DNA from: Candidatus Omnitrophota bacterium
GTDB lineage: Bacteria > Omnitrophota > Koll11 > JAHIPI01
Reading direction: 5' to 3'
Assembly: GCA_028718265.1 (NCBI GenBank)
Contig: JAQUMG010000002.1
Span: 1 to 31,038, forward strand
Length of the DNA: 31,038 nucleotides
Shown in pieces: positions 7,080 through 16,011 of the stretch. Within the stretch, counting starts at the first letter, position 1. The number at the start of each line of letters is the position of its first letter. The notes below the pieces were generated by a model. It saw only the letters and a program-made list of their open reading frames with translations. It was not told where the DNA came from and did no database searches. The position numbers and the translations under genes are program-made.

Positions 7080-8064
7080 GCCGTCGCTCGTGCTTACTAT
7101 GGGCGATCCGGCGGGAATAGGGCCGGAAATAATTCTGAAAGCCCTGGCCAAACCTGCCGTTAAGAATCTCGCGAATTATATCATCGTAGGCGATCTGAAA
7201 ATCCTCAACAAGACAAAAAGCATCCTGAATAAGTACCGCATACCCTGCCTTAATGATTTGTCGCAGATAAATATCCTCGATTTGAAAAATGTGCCGATGT
7301 CCGGATTTTGTTTCGGCAAAGAAAAAGCCGTTTACGGAAGGGCTTCGATAGAATACATAAAAAAAGCCTTCGAACTCATCGAACAGGGCATTGCGGACGG
7401 CATGGTTACCGCTCCGATAAACAAATCCGCAGTGAGAAAATCGGGCTTTCCGTTTCCCGGACATACCGAATACCTGGCAAGCCTCGCCGGGGTAAAAAAT
7501 TTTGTCATGATGCTTAGCGGCGGCCCGCTCAAAGTCAGCCTGGTGACAAGGCACATCCGGCTTAGAGATGTATCGGAAAAACTGACCACCCGCGATATCA
7601 GCAATACCATAGCGCTTACTTTACGCGCTCTTAAGACGGATTTCGGAATTACGGATCCAAGGGTAGGTGTTTGCGCCCTGAATCCGCACGCAAGCGACGG
7701 CGGGATGTTCGGAGACGAAGAAAAAGAGATAGTATCTCCGGCCGTACGCATATTCCGCAACTCAGGTGTACAAGGGCCGTTTCCCGCAGATGCGCTTTTT
7801 TACGACGCCTATAACGGACGATTCGATTGTGTCATATGCCTTTATCATGACCAGGGACTTATTCCTCTCAAGATGGTGGCGCGGGATAGCGGCGTGAATA
7901 TTACTTTAGGGCTTGGTTTTGTCAGAACTTCACCGGATCACGGTACGGCCTTTGACATTGCCGGAAAGGGGAAGGCAGACCCGCGCTCCATGGAAATCGC
8001 CATAAAGACGGCGGCGAATATGGCGTTAAATCGGAAGAAAGATGCTCTCAAGAAGCGAAATTAA
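7057..8064 (+). CDS. pdxA: 4-hydroxythreonine-4-phosphate dehydrogenase PdxA
   Basis: This enzyme oxidises 4-phosphohydroxy-L-threonine in the DXP-dependent route to pyridoxal phosphate, in the cytoplasm. The 335 residues have the normal length and show GDPAGIGPEI (16-25), GHTEYLA (135-141), the metal-binding histidines H166 (VTRHIRLRD), H211 (NPHA) and H264 (YHDQG), and the C-terminal FVRTSPDHGTAFDIAGKGKA. The usual NPHAGEGG is NPHASDGG here, a mild change next to the metal site. The ATG at 7057 lies inside the end of surA (23-base overlap) and follows AAAGG, so translation is probably coupled. It overlaps rsmA by another 23 bases. Confidence 0.95.
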   Translation: MPTSLSSKPSLVLTMGDPAGIGPEIILKALAKPAVKNLANYIIVGDLKILNKTKSILNKYRIPCLNDLSQINILDLKNVPMSGFCFGKEKAVYGRASIEYIKKAFELIEQGIADGMVTAPINKSAVRKSGFPFPGHTEYLASLAGVKNFVMMLSGGPLKVSLVTRHIRLRDVSEKLTTRDISNTIALTLRALKTDFGITDPRVGVCALNPHASDGGMFGDEEKEIVSPAVRIFRNSGVQGPFPADALFYDAYNGRFDCVICLYHDQGLIPLKMVARDSGVNITLGLGFVRTSPDHGTAFDIAGKGKADPRSMEIAIKTAANMALNRKKDALKKRN

Positions 8065-8893
8065 GTCGCTCGAACAAAGATTCGGTTTCCGTCCGCAAAA
8101 AAGACTCGGCCAGAATTTTTTAATAGACGGCAATATAAAAAACAAATTACTCGATGCGGCCGAGCTAAAAAAGACCGACCTGGTTTTAGAGATAGGTCCC
8201 GGACTCGGCCAGCTGACGTTCGACATTGCGCTGCGCGCAAAAGAGGTTATCGCCGTCGAATTCGACAAAAAGCTTTTTTCTATACTGAATGATTCCGGCA
8301 GTGATTACAAAAACATAAAATTTATACATCAGGATTTTCTGAAATCCGACCTTCCCGGACTTATCCCGCACGATAAAAAAATCAAGGTAATCTCAAATCT
8401 TCCTTATTACATAAGCACGCCGATTATTTTAAAACTGCTGGAAAACAGGAAGCGGATGGACTTCGCGCTCCTGACTCTGCAAAAAGAGGTGGCGGACAGA
8501 TTGACCGCCAAGCCAAATAGCAAGAATTACGGCTCCCTGACGCTTTTTGCATCATTTTACGCCGAGATAAAAAAGCTTTTTAATATAAAAAAGAATTCAT
8601 TTTATCCGGTACCTAAAGTAGATTCCGCTGTTATCATCTTAAAGCCGAGGATCTCCCCGCCTGTCAAGGTAACGGATCATGACATATTGCTTGAATTGAT
8701 CCGGACGGGCTTTTCGTCCCGCCGCAAGACTCTCATTAACGCACTTTCGTCAAAAAATTTCCGCGGGCTTTCCAAGGATGCAATTCAGCATATACTCTCC
8801 GAAAGCGGCGTACCCGAAAACATCAGAGCGGAAGCGCTCAGCCTCGCAGATTTCGCTGCCATATCCGACCGCGTATCAGGCTTGCAGGGTTGA
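8042..8893 (+). CDS. rsmA: 16S rRNA (adenine(1518)-N(6)/adenine(1519)-N(6))-dimethyltransferase RsmA (KsgA)
   Basis: RsmA dimethylates two adjacent adenines in helix 45 of 16S rRNA late in 30S assembly. The 283-residue protein has the family's usual length and motifs: KRLGQNFLID near the N-terminus, SAM-binding motif I LEIGPGLGQLT (49-59), the acidic VEFDKKL after strand 2, catalytic NLPYYIS (119-125), and FYPVPKVDSAVI leading into the C-terminal helical domain with GFSSRRKTLINAL. The start overlaps the end of pdxA by 23 bases. This is the last gene of the operon, and a new promoter overlaps its stop codon. Confidence 0.96.
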   Translation: MLSRSEIKSLEQRFGFRPQKRLGQNFLIDGNIKNKLLDAAELKKTDLVLEIGPGLGQLTFDIALRAKEVIAVEFDKKLFSILNDSGSDYKNIKFIHQDFLKSDLPGLIPHDKKIKVISNLPYYISTPIILKLLENRKRMDFALLTLQKEVADRLTAKPNSKNYGSLTLFASFYAEIKKLFNIKKNSFYPVPKVDSAVIILKPRISPPVKVTDHDILLELIRTGFSSRRKTLINALSSKNFRGLSKDAIQHILSESGVPENIRAEALSLADFAAISDRVSGLQG

Positions 8894-8918
8894 CATTTCG
8901 CTATATATATGGTAATTT
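8890..8918 (+). promoter_or_regulatory. Predicted sigma-70 promoter for gatCAB
   Basis: A perfect TTGACA (8890-8895) overlapping the rsmA stop is followed by 17 bases and TAATTT (8913-8918), with TGG just before it as an extended -10. A second TATAAT at 8923-8928 lies too far from the -35 but keeps the region very AT-rich. It stands 32 bases before gatC and probably starts the long transcript that begins with gatC. Confidence 0.55.
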
Positions 8919-8950
8919 ATATTATAATATTGAGATAGAGAGAGTTGTAA

Positions 8951-9244
8951 ATGCCTATAACTAAAAATGATGTAAAATATATAGCCAATCTCGCGCGGCT
9001 GAAATTAACGGAAAAAGAGATCGAATATTTTACCGGTCAGCTGCGTAACATCATAAGCTATGTTGATCAGTTAAAAGAACTTGATACGGCCGATATCGAA
9101 CCTACTACGCACGCCATGCCGATTAAGAACGTTTTCCGGGCGGATGCAGTAAGACCCTCGCTGAATGTGGAAGATGTTCTGAAAAATGCGCCTGCGAAAG
9201 AAGGTAACCTTTTTAAAGTCCCGAGAATTATCGAGGAAGCTTAA
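8951..9244 (+). CDS. gatC: Asp-tRNA(Asn)/Glu-tRNA(Gln) amidotransferase subunit C
   Basis: This 97-residue subunit wraps around GatA and stabilises it against GatB in the amidotransferase that converts Glu-tRNA(Gln) or Asp-tRNA(Asn) to the amide form. It matches the family over its full length: VKYIANLARLKLTEKEIEYF, QLRNIISYVDQLKELDTADI, EPTTHAMP and FKVPRIIEEA at the end. The gene stands first in a tight gatC-gatA-gatB cluster, with its stop directly next to the gatA ATG. A purine-rich GAGAGAG element before the start is the likely ribosome binding site. Confidence 0.95.
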   Translation: MPITKNDVKYIANLARLKLTEKEIEYFTGQLRNIISYVDQLKELDTADIEPTTHAMPIKNVFRADAVRPSLNVEDVLKNAPAKEGNLFKVPRIIEEA

Positions 9245-10684
9245 ATGGACTTGAATAAAAATACCGCTCTTGCGCTTTTAAAAATGCTGGAGTCCGGCCG
9301 TATAAGCGCTACGGAAATATTGGATGATGTTTTAAAACGAATAGATGCCGTTGAAGGCAAGGTAAAAGCTTTTGCCAGTATCGTTGATCGAAAAACCCTC
9401 CGAAATAAAATATCCAAAGCCAGAAAAGGTGCGTTAGGCGGTATCCCCATAGCCCTTAAAGATAATCTCTGTGAATCCGGATATCCTGCGACATGTTCAT
9501 CGAAGATACTCAAGGGATTCAATCCGCCGTATAACGCCACGGTTGTGGAAAAGCTGGACAAGGCAGGTGTCGTTGTTCTGGGCAAGGCAAATATGGATGA
9601 ATTCGCATTCGGCTCGTCTTGCGAAACTTCCTGTTACGGGGCGACCAGGAATCCGTGGGATCTCGAAAGAATACCGGGCGGCTCAAGCGGCGGGTCCGCA
9701 GCTGCAGTTGCGGCGGATGAAGCGGTAATGGCGCTGGGTTCCGACACCGGCGGCTCGATCAGGCAGCCTGCCGCATTATGCGGTATTGTAGGCCTAAAGC
9801 CGACATATGGACGCGTCTCGCGGTACGGATTAATAGCATTTGCGTCAAGCCTTGACCAGATAGGTCCGCTGACAAAAGATGTGGCGGATTGCGCCCTGCT
9901 TTTGAATGTTATAGCCGGATACGACGAAAAGGATTCCACGTCGGTAGATATGCCGGTTCCCGATTACCTGAAATTTCTTAATTCCGATATAAGCGGGCTC
10001 AGAGCGGGAGTTCCGAAAGAATATTTTATTGAAGGCCTGGACAAGGAAGTGGAATCGGCGGTCAGGGCCGCCATAAATATTTTCAAGAAGCTCGGCGTAA
10101 AAATTGTGGATATAAGTCTGCCGCACACAAAATACGCGGTAAGCACTTATTATATTATTGCGCCGGCCGAGGCCAGTTCGAATCTGGCGCGCTTCGACGG
10201 CGTCCAATACGGCGCCAGATGCGCTGATTCGAAAAACATTATAGACATGTACATGGACACGAGGTCGGCGGGTTTTGGAGACGAAGCCAAAAGGCGCCTT
10301 ATGCTCGGAACGTATGTTTTAAGCAGCGGTTATTACGAAGCTTATTATCTGAAAGCACTTAAGGTAAGGACGAAAATCAAAGAAGATTTCGATAGAGCAT
10401 TTGGTGAGTGCGATTTCATACTGACTCCCACATCGCCTACGGCGGCGTTTAAGATGGGCGAGAAGGCGAATGACCCGTTAAGTATGTATCTTTCGGACAT
10501 ATATACGATACCCGCGAATCTGGCGGGCATACCGGCAATATCAATACCGTGCGGATTTACTCAAAAGGGGCTCCCGATAGGGCTGCAGATACTTGCCAAG
10601 GCATTCAAAGAGGATACTATTTTCAGGGCAGCGCATGCTTTCGAGAAAAATACCGATTTTTGCAATAGGAAACCGGCGTTATGA
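9245..10684 (+). CDS. gatA: Asp-tRNA(Asn)/Glu-tRNA(Gln) amidotransferase subunit A
   Basis: GatA is the glutaminase that releases ammonia for the transamidation done by GatB. The 479 residues carry the amidase signature. Counting from the ATG, the Ser-cisSer-Lys triad is K72 in IALKDN, S147 in PGGSSGGS and S171 in GSDTGGS, with the spacing known from GatA of Staphylococcus aureus. Further family motifs are GLKPTYGRVSRYGLIAFASS and the late IPAISIPCGFTQKGLPIGLQ. The start directly follows the gatC stop, and the last bases overlap the gatB start (ATGA), so the three subunits are translationally coupled. Confidence 0.97.
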   Translation: MDLNKNTALALLKMLESGRISATEILDDVLKRIDAVEGKVKAFASIVDRKTLRNKISKARKGALGGIPIALKDNLCESGYPATCSSKILKGFNPPYNATVVEKLDKAGVVVLGKANMDEFAFGSSCETSCYGATRNPWDLERIPGGSSGGSAAAVAADEAVMALGSDTGGSIRQPAALCGIVGLKPTYGRVSRYGLIAFASSLDQIGPLTKDVADCALLLNVIAGYDEKDSTSVDMPVPDYLKFLNSDISGLRAGVPKEYFIEGLDKEVESAVRAAINIFKKLGVKIVDISLPHTKYAVSTYYIIAPAEASSNLARFDGVQYGARCADSKNIIDMYMDTRSAGFGDEAKRRLMLGTYVLSSGYYEAYYLKALKVRTKIKEDFDRAFGECDFILTPTSPTAAFKMGEKANDPLSMYLSDIYTIPANLAGIPAISIPCGFTQKGLPIGLQILAKAFKEDTIFRAAHAFEKNTDFCNRKPAL

Positions 10685-12105
10685 AATATGACGTATACGT
10701 AGGACTTGAAGTTCATCTGCAGCTGTCGACCAAGACAAAGGCTTTTTGCTCTTGCAGTACGATATTCGGCGAAACTCCTAACAGCCAGACGTGCCCCGTA
10801 TGTCTCGGATTCCCGGGGACACTGCCGGTTCTAAATAAAGAAGCGCTTGTCAGCGCGATAAAAGTTGCGCTGGCCCTGGACTGCTCCATTGCGGAAAGGA
10901 TGAAGTTCGACAGGAAAAATTATTATTATCCGGATCTGCCTAAGAATTTTCAGATTTCCCAGTATGACCAGCCGCTTTCCCAGAACGGCTATCTCGACAT
11001 AAAAACCGGTACCGGGACCAAAAGGATACGCATAAAAAGAGTCCACATGGAAGAGGATGCAGGCAAGCTTTTCCATAAAGGTGAATACAGCCTTATAGAT
11101 TACAATAGGTCGGGGACGGCTCTTCTTGAAATTGTTTCAGAACCGGACATCTCATCTCCGGAGGAGGCATACGTTTATCTGACTTCATTAAAATCATTGC
11201 TTCGATATCTGGATGTATCCGATTGCAACATGGAAGAGGGCTCACTCAGATGCGATGCGAATATCTCCCTTAGCCCTAAAGGTTCCGGCAAGCTGGGGAC
11301 AAAGACAGAGCTTAAGAACATGAATTCCTTCAAATGGGTAAAGAATGCGCTTGAATACGAGGTTAACAGGCAGGCTGCACTCCTGGATGAAGGTGCGAGC
11401 CTGACGCAGGATACGCGGTTATGGAATGTCGAAAAAGGCGTGACGATTTCTATGCGCTCGAAAGAGGAAGCGCACGATTATAGATATTTTCCGGAGCCGG
11501 ACCTTGTCCCGTTCGTAGTAAGCAAAGAACTGGTTAGTGAGGTAAAGAAGAGCGTACCGGAGCTTCCGAAAGAAAAAATAGCCCGTTTTGTCTCGCAATA
11601 TTCCATTCCGGAATACGACGCCTTTGTGCTGACGCAGGAGAAAAAGACGTCCGAATTTTTTGAAAAAGCAGTCAAGCTGCACAATAATCCGAAAAGTATA
11701 TCAAACTGGATAATGGGAGACATAAATGCTATTTTGAATGAAAAAAATGCGGAAATAGACGGAACGAAATTATCTCCGGCAAATCTTGCCGCCATGGTCA
11801 GGATGATAGATGAAGGCATTATAAGTATTAAAATCGCCAAGGAGATGCTTCCGGATATGACCGATAAAGGCGAATCGCCGCAGGCGCTGGTAGAGAAAAA
11901 AGGGCTTATGCAGATATCGGACAGCGGCGAATTAGAAAGTATAGTTGAAAGAATATTGGCGGCAAACGGTAAGTCGGTAAATGATTATAAAGCCGGCAAG
12001 ACAAATGCGCTGGCGCATCTCGTAGGGCAGATAATGAAAGAGACGCGCGGCAAGGCCAACCCAAAAATAGTAAACGAAATTCTGCTTAGTAAATTAGGCA
12101 GGTAA
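10681..12105 (+). CDS. gatB: Asp-tRNA(Asn)/Glu-tRNA(Gln) amidotransferase subunit B
   Basis: GatB activates the misacylated tRNA by phosphorylation and transfers ammonia to it. The 474-residue protein starts with YDVYVGLEVHLQLSTKTKAF. It has the four zinc-type cysteines C23, C25, C38 and C41, and the family motifs FDRKNYYYPDLPKNFQISQYD, HMEEDAGK and LIDYNRSGTALLEIVSEPDI. The C-terminal YqeY-like tail (GKANPKIVNEILLSKL) binds tRNA. The presence of gatCAB implies that at least one of Gln-tRNA or Asn-tRNA is made indirectly. The ATG overlaps the gatA stop by four bases. Confidence 0.97.
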   Translation: MKYDVYVGLEVHLQLSTKTKAFCSCSTIFGETPNSQTCPVCLGFPGTLPVLNKEALVSAIKVALALDCSIAERMKFDRKNYYYPDLPKNFQISQYDQPLSQNGYLDIKTGTGTKRIRIKRVHMEEDAGKLFHKGEYSLIDYNRSGTALLEIVSEPDISSPEEAYVYLTSLKSLLRYLDVSDCNMEEGSLRCDANISLSPKGSGKLGTKTELKNMNSFKWVKNALEYEVNRQAALLDEGASLTQDTRLWNVEKGVTISMRSKEEAHDYRYFPEPDLVPFVVSKELVSEVKKSVPELPKEKIARFVSQYSIPEYDAFVLTQEKKTSEFFEKAVKLHNNPKSISNWIMGDINAILNEKNAEIDGTKLSPANLAAMVRMIDEGIISIKIAKEMLPDMTDKGESPQALVEKKGLMQISDSGELESIVERILAANGKSVNDYKAGKTNALAHLVGQIMKETRGKANPKIVNEILLSKLGR

Positions 12106-12121
12106 CTTTGAAAGGGCGAAG

Positions 12122-13414
12122 ATGAAAATCAGAAAAGTTGCATTATGGATTTTAGCTATTGCATTACTTTTTACACTGCGCACGGCAAATTGCCTGCCCA
12201 AAGAGAAGACGGAGCCTCGTACCGGTAAGTCTGAAATGTATGAGCAGATTCAGATATTTTCGGATGCGATTACTCTTATCCAGCAAAATTACGTTGATGA
12301 AATTGAGCCCCGCAAACTTATTTACGGGGCGATGAGCGGAATGCTGCGGGCCCTTGATCCATACAGCCAATTTATGGACCCCGACACGTACAATGAAATC
12401 AAAGTCGAAACTACGGGAAAATTCGGCGGACTGGGGATCGAAATATCCATACGCGACAACCTTTTGACGGTAATTGCCCCGATTGACGGTACTCCCGCTT
12501 ACAATGCCGGCGTAAAATCCGGCGACAAAATAGTGAAAATCAATGATGAGCCTACAAGAGATATAACATTGATAGACGCGGTAAAAAAATTGAGAGGCGA
12601 ACCGGGCACAACGGTCAACATTACCGTTCTGCGGGAAGGCGAAAACAAGCTGCTGGACTTTGCGATAAAACGGGATATCATAAAGATTACAAGCGTAAAG
12701 AAATTCGAGGTCTTAGAGGATAATATCGGTTATATAAGGCTTGTGGAATTTCAGGAGGATACCACTAAAGAGCTCGATAAGGCACTTGCCGCGCTTGACG
12801 CAAAGAAGATCAGCGGATTAGTACTGGATCTCAGGGATAATCCGGGCGGACTTTTGAACAGCGCCGTGGATGTATCGGATAGATTTCTTGATAATAACGA
12901 AATGATCGTCAGCACTAAAGGCAGGCAGAAGGAACAGGTTCTTGAATTCCGCGCGCGCAAAGAAGGCGTCTCGCATAATTATCCCGTTATTGTTTTGGTC
13001 AACGGCGGTTCGGCCAGCGCCTCGGAAATCGTAGCGGGCGCCATACAGGACAACAAGAGAGGCCTAGTAGTCGGCACAAAGACATTCGGCAAGGGATCCG
13101 TGCAAACGGTAGTACCGCTTTCGGATGGTTCTGCGCTCAGGATTACGACTGCCAAGTATTTTACGCCAAGCGGGCGCTCGATCATGAACGACGGCATAGA
13201 TCCTGACGTGGTAGTAGCGCAAAAGGAATATAAAGAGATACCCAAGGAAAATACGCAGGACATTTTCGAAAGCCTGGAGAAAAAAGACATTTCTCCTGCC
13301 GGCGGGAAAAAAGGAATAATAGAGGAAAAAGCGCCGTACGACCATCAGCTGTCCACGGCCATTGATATATTAAAAGGCATCATAGCGTATAAGACCAAGG
13401 CGATTAATGGCTAA
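12122..13414 (+). CDS. ctpA: C-terminal processing protease, CtpA/Prc-type (S41)
   Basis: The 430-residue secreted serine protease has an N-terminal hydrophobic signal (residues 5-20), a short helical region with ALDPYSQFM, a PDZ domain at about 95-180 (GLGIEISIRDNLLTVIAP, GVKSGDKIVKIN), and the S41 catalytic domain. Catalytic residues inferred by alignment with CtpB are S299 (NGGSASASEI), K324 and Q328 (GTKTFGKGSVQ). Such proteases trim or degrade periplasmic proteins, often cell-wall hydrolases. Linkage to the divergent polysaccharide deacetylase, with which it overlaps by 8 bases, is frequent in diderms. AAAGGG before the ATG is a fitting ribosome binding site. Confidence 0.93.
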   Translation: MKIRKVALWILAIALLFTLRTANCLPKEKTEPRTGKSEMYEQIQIFSDAITLIQQNYVDEIEPRKLIYGAMSGMLRALDPYSQFMDPDTYNEIKVETTGKFGGLGIEISIRDNLLTVIAPIDGTPAYNAGVKSGDKIVKINDEPTRDITLIDAVKKLRGEPGTTVNITVLREGENKLLDFAIKRDIIKITSVKKFEVLEDNIGYIRLVEFQEDTTKELDKALAALDAKKISGLVLDLRDNPGGLLNSAVDVSDRFLDNNEMIVSTKGRQKEQVLEFRARKEGVSHNYPVIVLVNGGSASASEIVAGAIQDNKRGLVVGTKTFGKGSVQTVVPLSDGSALRITTAKYFTPSGRSIMNDGIDPDVVVAQKEYKEIPKENTQDIFESLEKKDISPAGGKKGIIEEKAPYDHQLSTAIDILKGIIAYKTKAING

Positions 13415-14507
13415 TTTTCCCAAAAGCGCAAAAATAGCCATAGCTGTAGTTCTGGCAATCGGCGCAGTTTTGATCCTTTTTGCAGGGCGCGATTATACGA
13501 AAGAAACAAAGCGGTTAGACTCTATAATTTTAAAAGTCGTCAGAGGTTCCGGAGTCAGCGATCAAAATTTTCTTCACGGAAAACAGGAGCGGGGCAAGAG
13601 CGGGAGGCATACTTTTCTCAAGATCACCCGCAGGTACGAAACAAACTCAGGGTTCAGCTTTGACAAGTTTCAGGCAGACATCGCCGACGAGTTGCGCGAT
13701 ACGGCTTTTAAGCCGATAAAAGCGACGTTCGAAAGAGATTCGAAAAAGGAAGAGCGCACCTTATACTTTTCGTTCAAAAACAGGATAATATACGAGATAT
13801 CTTTTTTGAAAAAAAAGTACAGGCGTGCCGCCAAAGCCGCGGGTAAGGGGGCTAAGATAGCCATAGTGCTTGACGATTTCGGCTATAATATGAACAACCT
13901 GGATCTGCTTTATGAAGTGCAGACGCCGCTGACAATATCGGTTTTACCGAATCTGCCTTATTCGAAAAAAATAGCAGAGGAGGCAGGCGCAAAGAATCTT
14001 GAAATCATACTGCACCTGCCGCTTGAACCCCGCGGCGCGATCGATAACATTGAAAAAGGGACTATTATGACGGATATGCCGCCGAAAGAAGTTAAGACGA
14101 TTCTGGCAAATGACCTGGCCAGCGTGCCGGGCGTAAAAGGCGTATCGAATCACATGGGCTCCAAGGCTACCGAGGACAAAGCGTTAATGAAGGTTATATT
14201 TGACGAGCTGAACCGGCGGCACCTTTATTTTATGGATAATCTTACGGCCGATGACTCGGTTTGCGAGGTGGTCGCGGAGAAATCAAAAATACGCGTCGCA
14301 ACCAGAAATGTCTTCCTTGACAATGAACTGGACGAGGGTTATATTGAGAACCAGATGAGGCGTACGGCCGAGATCGCAAGTAAAACCGGCCTGGCAGTAG
14401 GCGTAGGCCACGACAGGCCGGCGACCGTGAGGGTTTTAGCAAAAGTTATCCCTGAACTTAAAAATGAAGGCTTTCAATTTGTCTATCTTTCGGAGATTGT
14501 AAAGTAA
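13407..14507 (+). CDS. Divergent polysaccharide deacetylase family protein (YibQ-like)
   Basis: The 366-residue protein has one N-terminal membrane helix (about 9-26), a basic linker region, and from residue 150 the divergent polysaccharide deacetylase domain: KIAIVLDDFGYN, LTISVLPNLPYS, EIILHLPLEP, GVSNHMGSKATED, YFMDNLTADDS and GLAVGVGHDRPAT. The family has a NodB-like fold with changed metal residues. Its substrate is unsettled, but it regularly sits beside EnvC-type hydrolase activators and CtpA proteases, pointing to cell-wall remodelling at the inner membrane. It overlaps ctpA by 8 bases and is followed without a gap by tsaD. Confidence 0.88.
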   Translation: MANFPKSAKIAIAVVLAIGAVLILFAGRDYTKETKRLDSIILKVVRGSGVSDQNFLHGKQERGKSGRHTFLKITRRYETNSGFSFDKFQADIADELRDTAFKPIKATFERDSKKEERTLYFSFKNRIIYEISFLKKKYRRAAKAAGKGAKIAIVLDDFGYNMNNLDLLYEVQTPLTISVLPNLPYSKKIAEEAGAKNLEIILHLPLEPRGAIDNIEKGTIMTDMPPKEVKTILANDLASVPGVKGVSNHMGSKATEDKALMKVIFDELNRRHLYFMDNLTADDSVCEVVAEKSKIRVATRNVFLDNELDEGYIENQMRRTAEIASKTGLAVGVGHDRPATVRVLAKVIPELKNEGFQFVYLSEIVK

Positions 14508-15524
14508 ATGCTCATCCTTGGAATAGAGACGTCATGCGACGAGACGGCAATTGCGGTTGTTAAAGATAATAAGATACTTTCGAATTCTGTTTCATCGAGT
14601 GTTCATCTGCATAAAACGTTCGGCGGAGTTATACCGGAAATAGCGTGCAGATATCACGTGGAATATATAAATTATGTTCTTGACGACGCGCTGAAGCACG
14701 CCAAAAAGAAATTAAAGGACGTGGATCTTATCGCGGTTACGGCGCATCCTGGGCTGGCGGGTGCGCTTCTGGTGGGCGTATCGCTTGCAAAGGCAGTCAG
14801 CCTGGCTTTAGATATCCCGCTTATCAGCGTCGATCATTTGATGGCGCATTTATACGCGGCCTCGCTGAACGGGGGCAATGTCAGATTTCCGTTTGTAGGG
14901 CTTGTGGTGTCGGGCGGGCACACCAGTTTGTTTTTAGTGCACGATATAAAACGCCACCGGCTTCTGGGCCAGACACTTGATGATGCCGCGGGTGAGGCGT
15001 TTGATAAAGTAGCAAAACTTTTAAATCTGGGATATCCCGGCGGGCCGGTAATACAGAAAAGAGCTGCCCGCGGTAAGGTGGATAAAAAACTTTTTTCGCT
15101 TGATGATTTTGATGACAGCCTGAATTTTAGTTTCAGCGGAATCAAAACAGCAGTTCTTTATCATTTAAGGAGTAAGGTCGGGCCGGGGCGCTTGCTGCGC
15201 GGCGAAAAAAACAAGGCCAGGGACATATTGAAACTGACCGCGAAACTCAGCAATCAGGAGATTGACGATATAGCCGCCAGTTTTCAGGATGCTGTTACGG
15301 ATATTCTGGTCAGGAAGGCGATCGAAGCAACGCGAAGAGAAAGGGTCAAAACGCTGGTTCTGGGCGGCGGAGTTACTGCCAATTCAGAACTTAGGGACAA
15401 AATGATCGAAGCCGCGCGCGATAACGGCATAAAACTGCACCTTCCTCTTACGAAATTGTGTCTCGATAACGGCGCAATGGTTGCCGGATTGGGCGGCGCG
15501 TTATATCGAAAAGGTGTGCGGTAA
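14508..15524 (+). CDS. tsaD: tRNA N6-adenosine threonylcarbamoyltransferase TsaD
   Basis: TsaD transfers the threonylcarbamoyl group to A37 of tRNAs reading ANN codons, working with TsaB and TsaE. The 338 residues have the usual length. They start with LGIETSCDETAIAVV, contain the metal-binding pair H110 and H114 (HLMAH), the nucleotide loop VSGGHTSL, the DDAAGEAFDKVAKLL segment, GGGVTANSELR, and the C-terminal LDNGAMVAGLG with the metal-binding aspartate. The ATG follows the deacetylase stop directly. TsaB and TsaE are not in this window. Confidence 0.96.
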   Translation: MLILGIETSCDETAIAVVKDNKILSNSVSSSVHLHKTFGGVIPEIACRYHVEYINYVLDDALKHAKKKLKDVDLIAVTAHPGLAGALLVGVSLAKAVSLALDIPLISVDHLMAHLYAASLNGGNVRFPFVGLVVSGGHTSLFLVHDIKRHRLLGQTLDDAAGEAFDKVAKLLNLGYPGGPVIQKRAARGKVDKKLFSLDDFDDSLNFSFSGIKTAVLYHLRSKVGPGRLLRGEKNKARDILKLTAKLSNQEIDDIAASFQDAVTDILVRKAIEATRRERVKTLVLGGGVTANSELRDKMIEAARDNGIKLHLPLTKLCLDNGAMVAGLGGALYRKGVR

Positions 15525-15530
15525 GAACGC

Positions 15531-15536
15531 AAGGAG
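15531..15536 (+). promoter_or_regulatory. Shine-Dalgarno site that decides the start of the MgtC-family gene
   Basis: AAGGAG lies seven bases before ATG 15544. The frame is open further upstream to an ATG at 15481 inside tsaD, but that start lacks such a site and would add residues unlike the family. Confidence 0.7.
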
Positions 15537-15543
15537 AAAAAAT

Positions 15544-16011
15544 ATGATACATGTAAGCGACAGCCAAATAGTATGGCGTTTGATTATGAGCGCAGTCCTG
15601 TCAGGCGCAGTCGGCCTGGAAAGGGAGATGCGCGGAAGATCCGCCGGCCTGAGGACTCATATTTTGGTAGGGCTAAGCTCCTGTCTTTTGATGGTTCTTT
15701 CAATTTTTGTAGCGCAAAGTTTCGGCGAACCATATGTTTTCGATCCCGGCCGCATAGCCGCAGGCGTGGTAACGGGCATAGGTTTTCTCGGCGCGGGCAC
15801 GATAATAAGATTCGGCGAGTCCGTAAAAGGCCTGACCACGGCGGCAAGTTTGTGGGCGGTCGCGGCACTGGGGTTGGCGATCGGCGTCGGATTTTATGTT
15901 GCGGCGTATGCGTCAACCGCTCTTATTCTGATTACTCTATTAATTTTGTCAAAAGTAGAAAGAAATATTGCCAAAGGCGGTAAAACAGGTAAATCGGGAG
16001 GTGCGGCATGA
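15544..16011 (+). CDS. MgtC/SapB family membrane protein
   Basis: The 155-residue inner-membrane protein has the short MgtC form with about four helices. It carries the family signatures GAVGLEREMRGRSAGLRTHILVGLSS, GRIAAGVVTGIGFLGAGTII and VKGLTTAASLWAVAALGLAIG, and ends in a short basic cytoplasmic tail without the C-terminal ACT-like domain of Salmonella MgtC. MgtC proteins are linked to growth in low magnesium and to control of ATP synthase in pathogens; the role of the short environmental forms is not established. The stop overlaps the start of the bactofilin gene (ATGA). Confidence 0.9.
   Translation: MIHVSDSQIVWRLIMSAVLSGAVGLEREMRGRSAGLRTHILVGLSSCLLMVLSIFVAQSFGEPYVFDPGRIAAGVVTGIGFLGAGTIIRFGESVKGLTTAASLWAVAALGLAIGVGFYVAAYASTALILITLLILSKVERNIAKGGKTGKSGGAA

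Noticed and set aside
15573..15983. Arginine-rich open frame within the MgtC-family gene
   Set aside because: It is the +2 shadow of MgtC, with low-complexity arginine content; the MgtC frame has conserved motifs and a good ribosome binding site.
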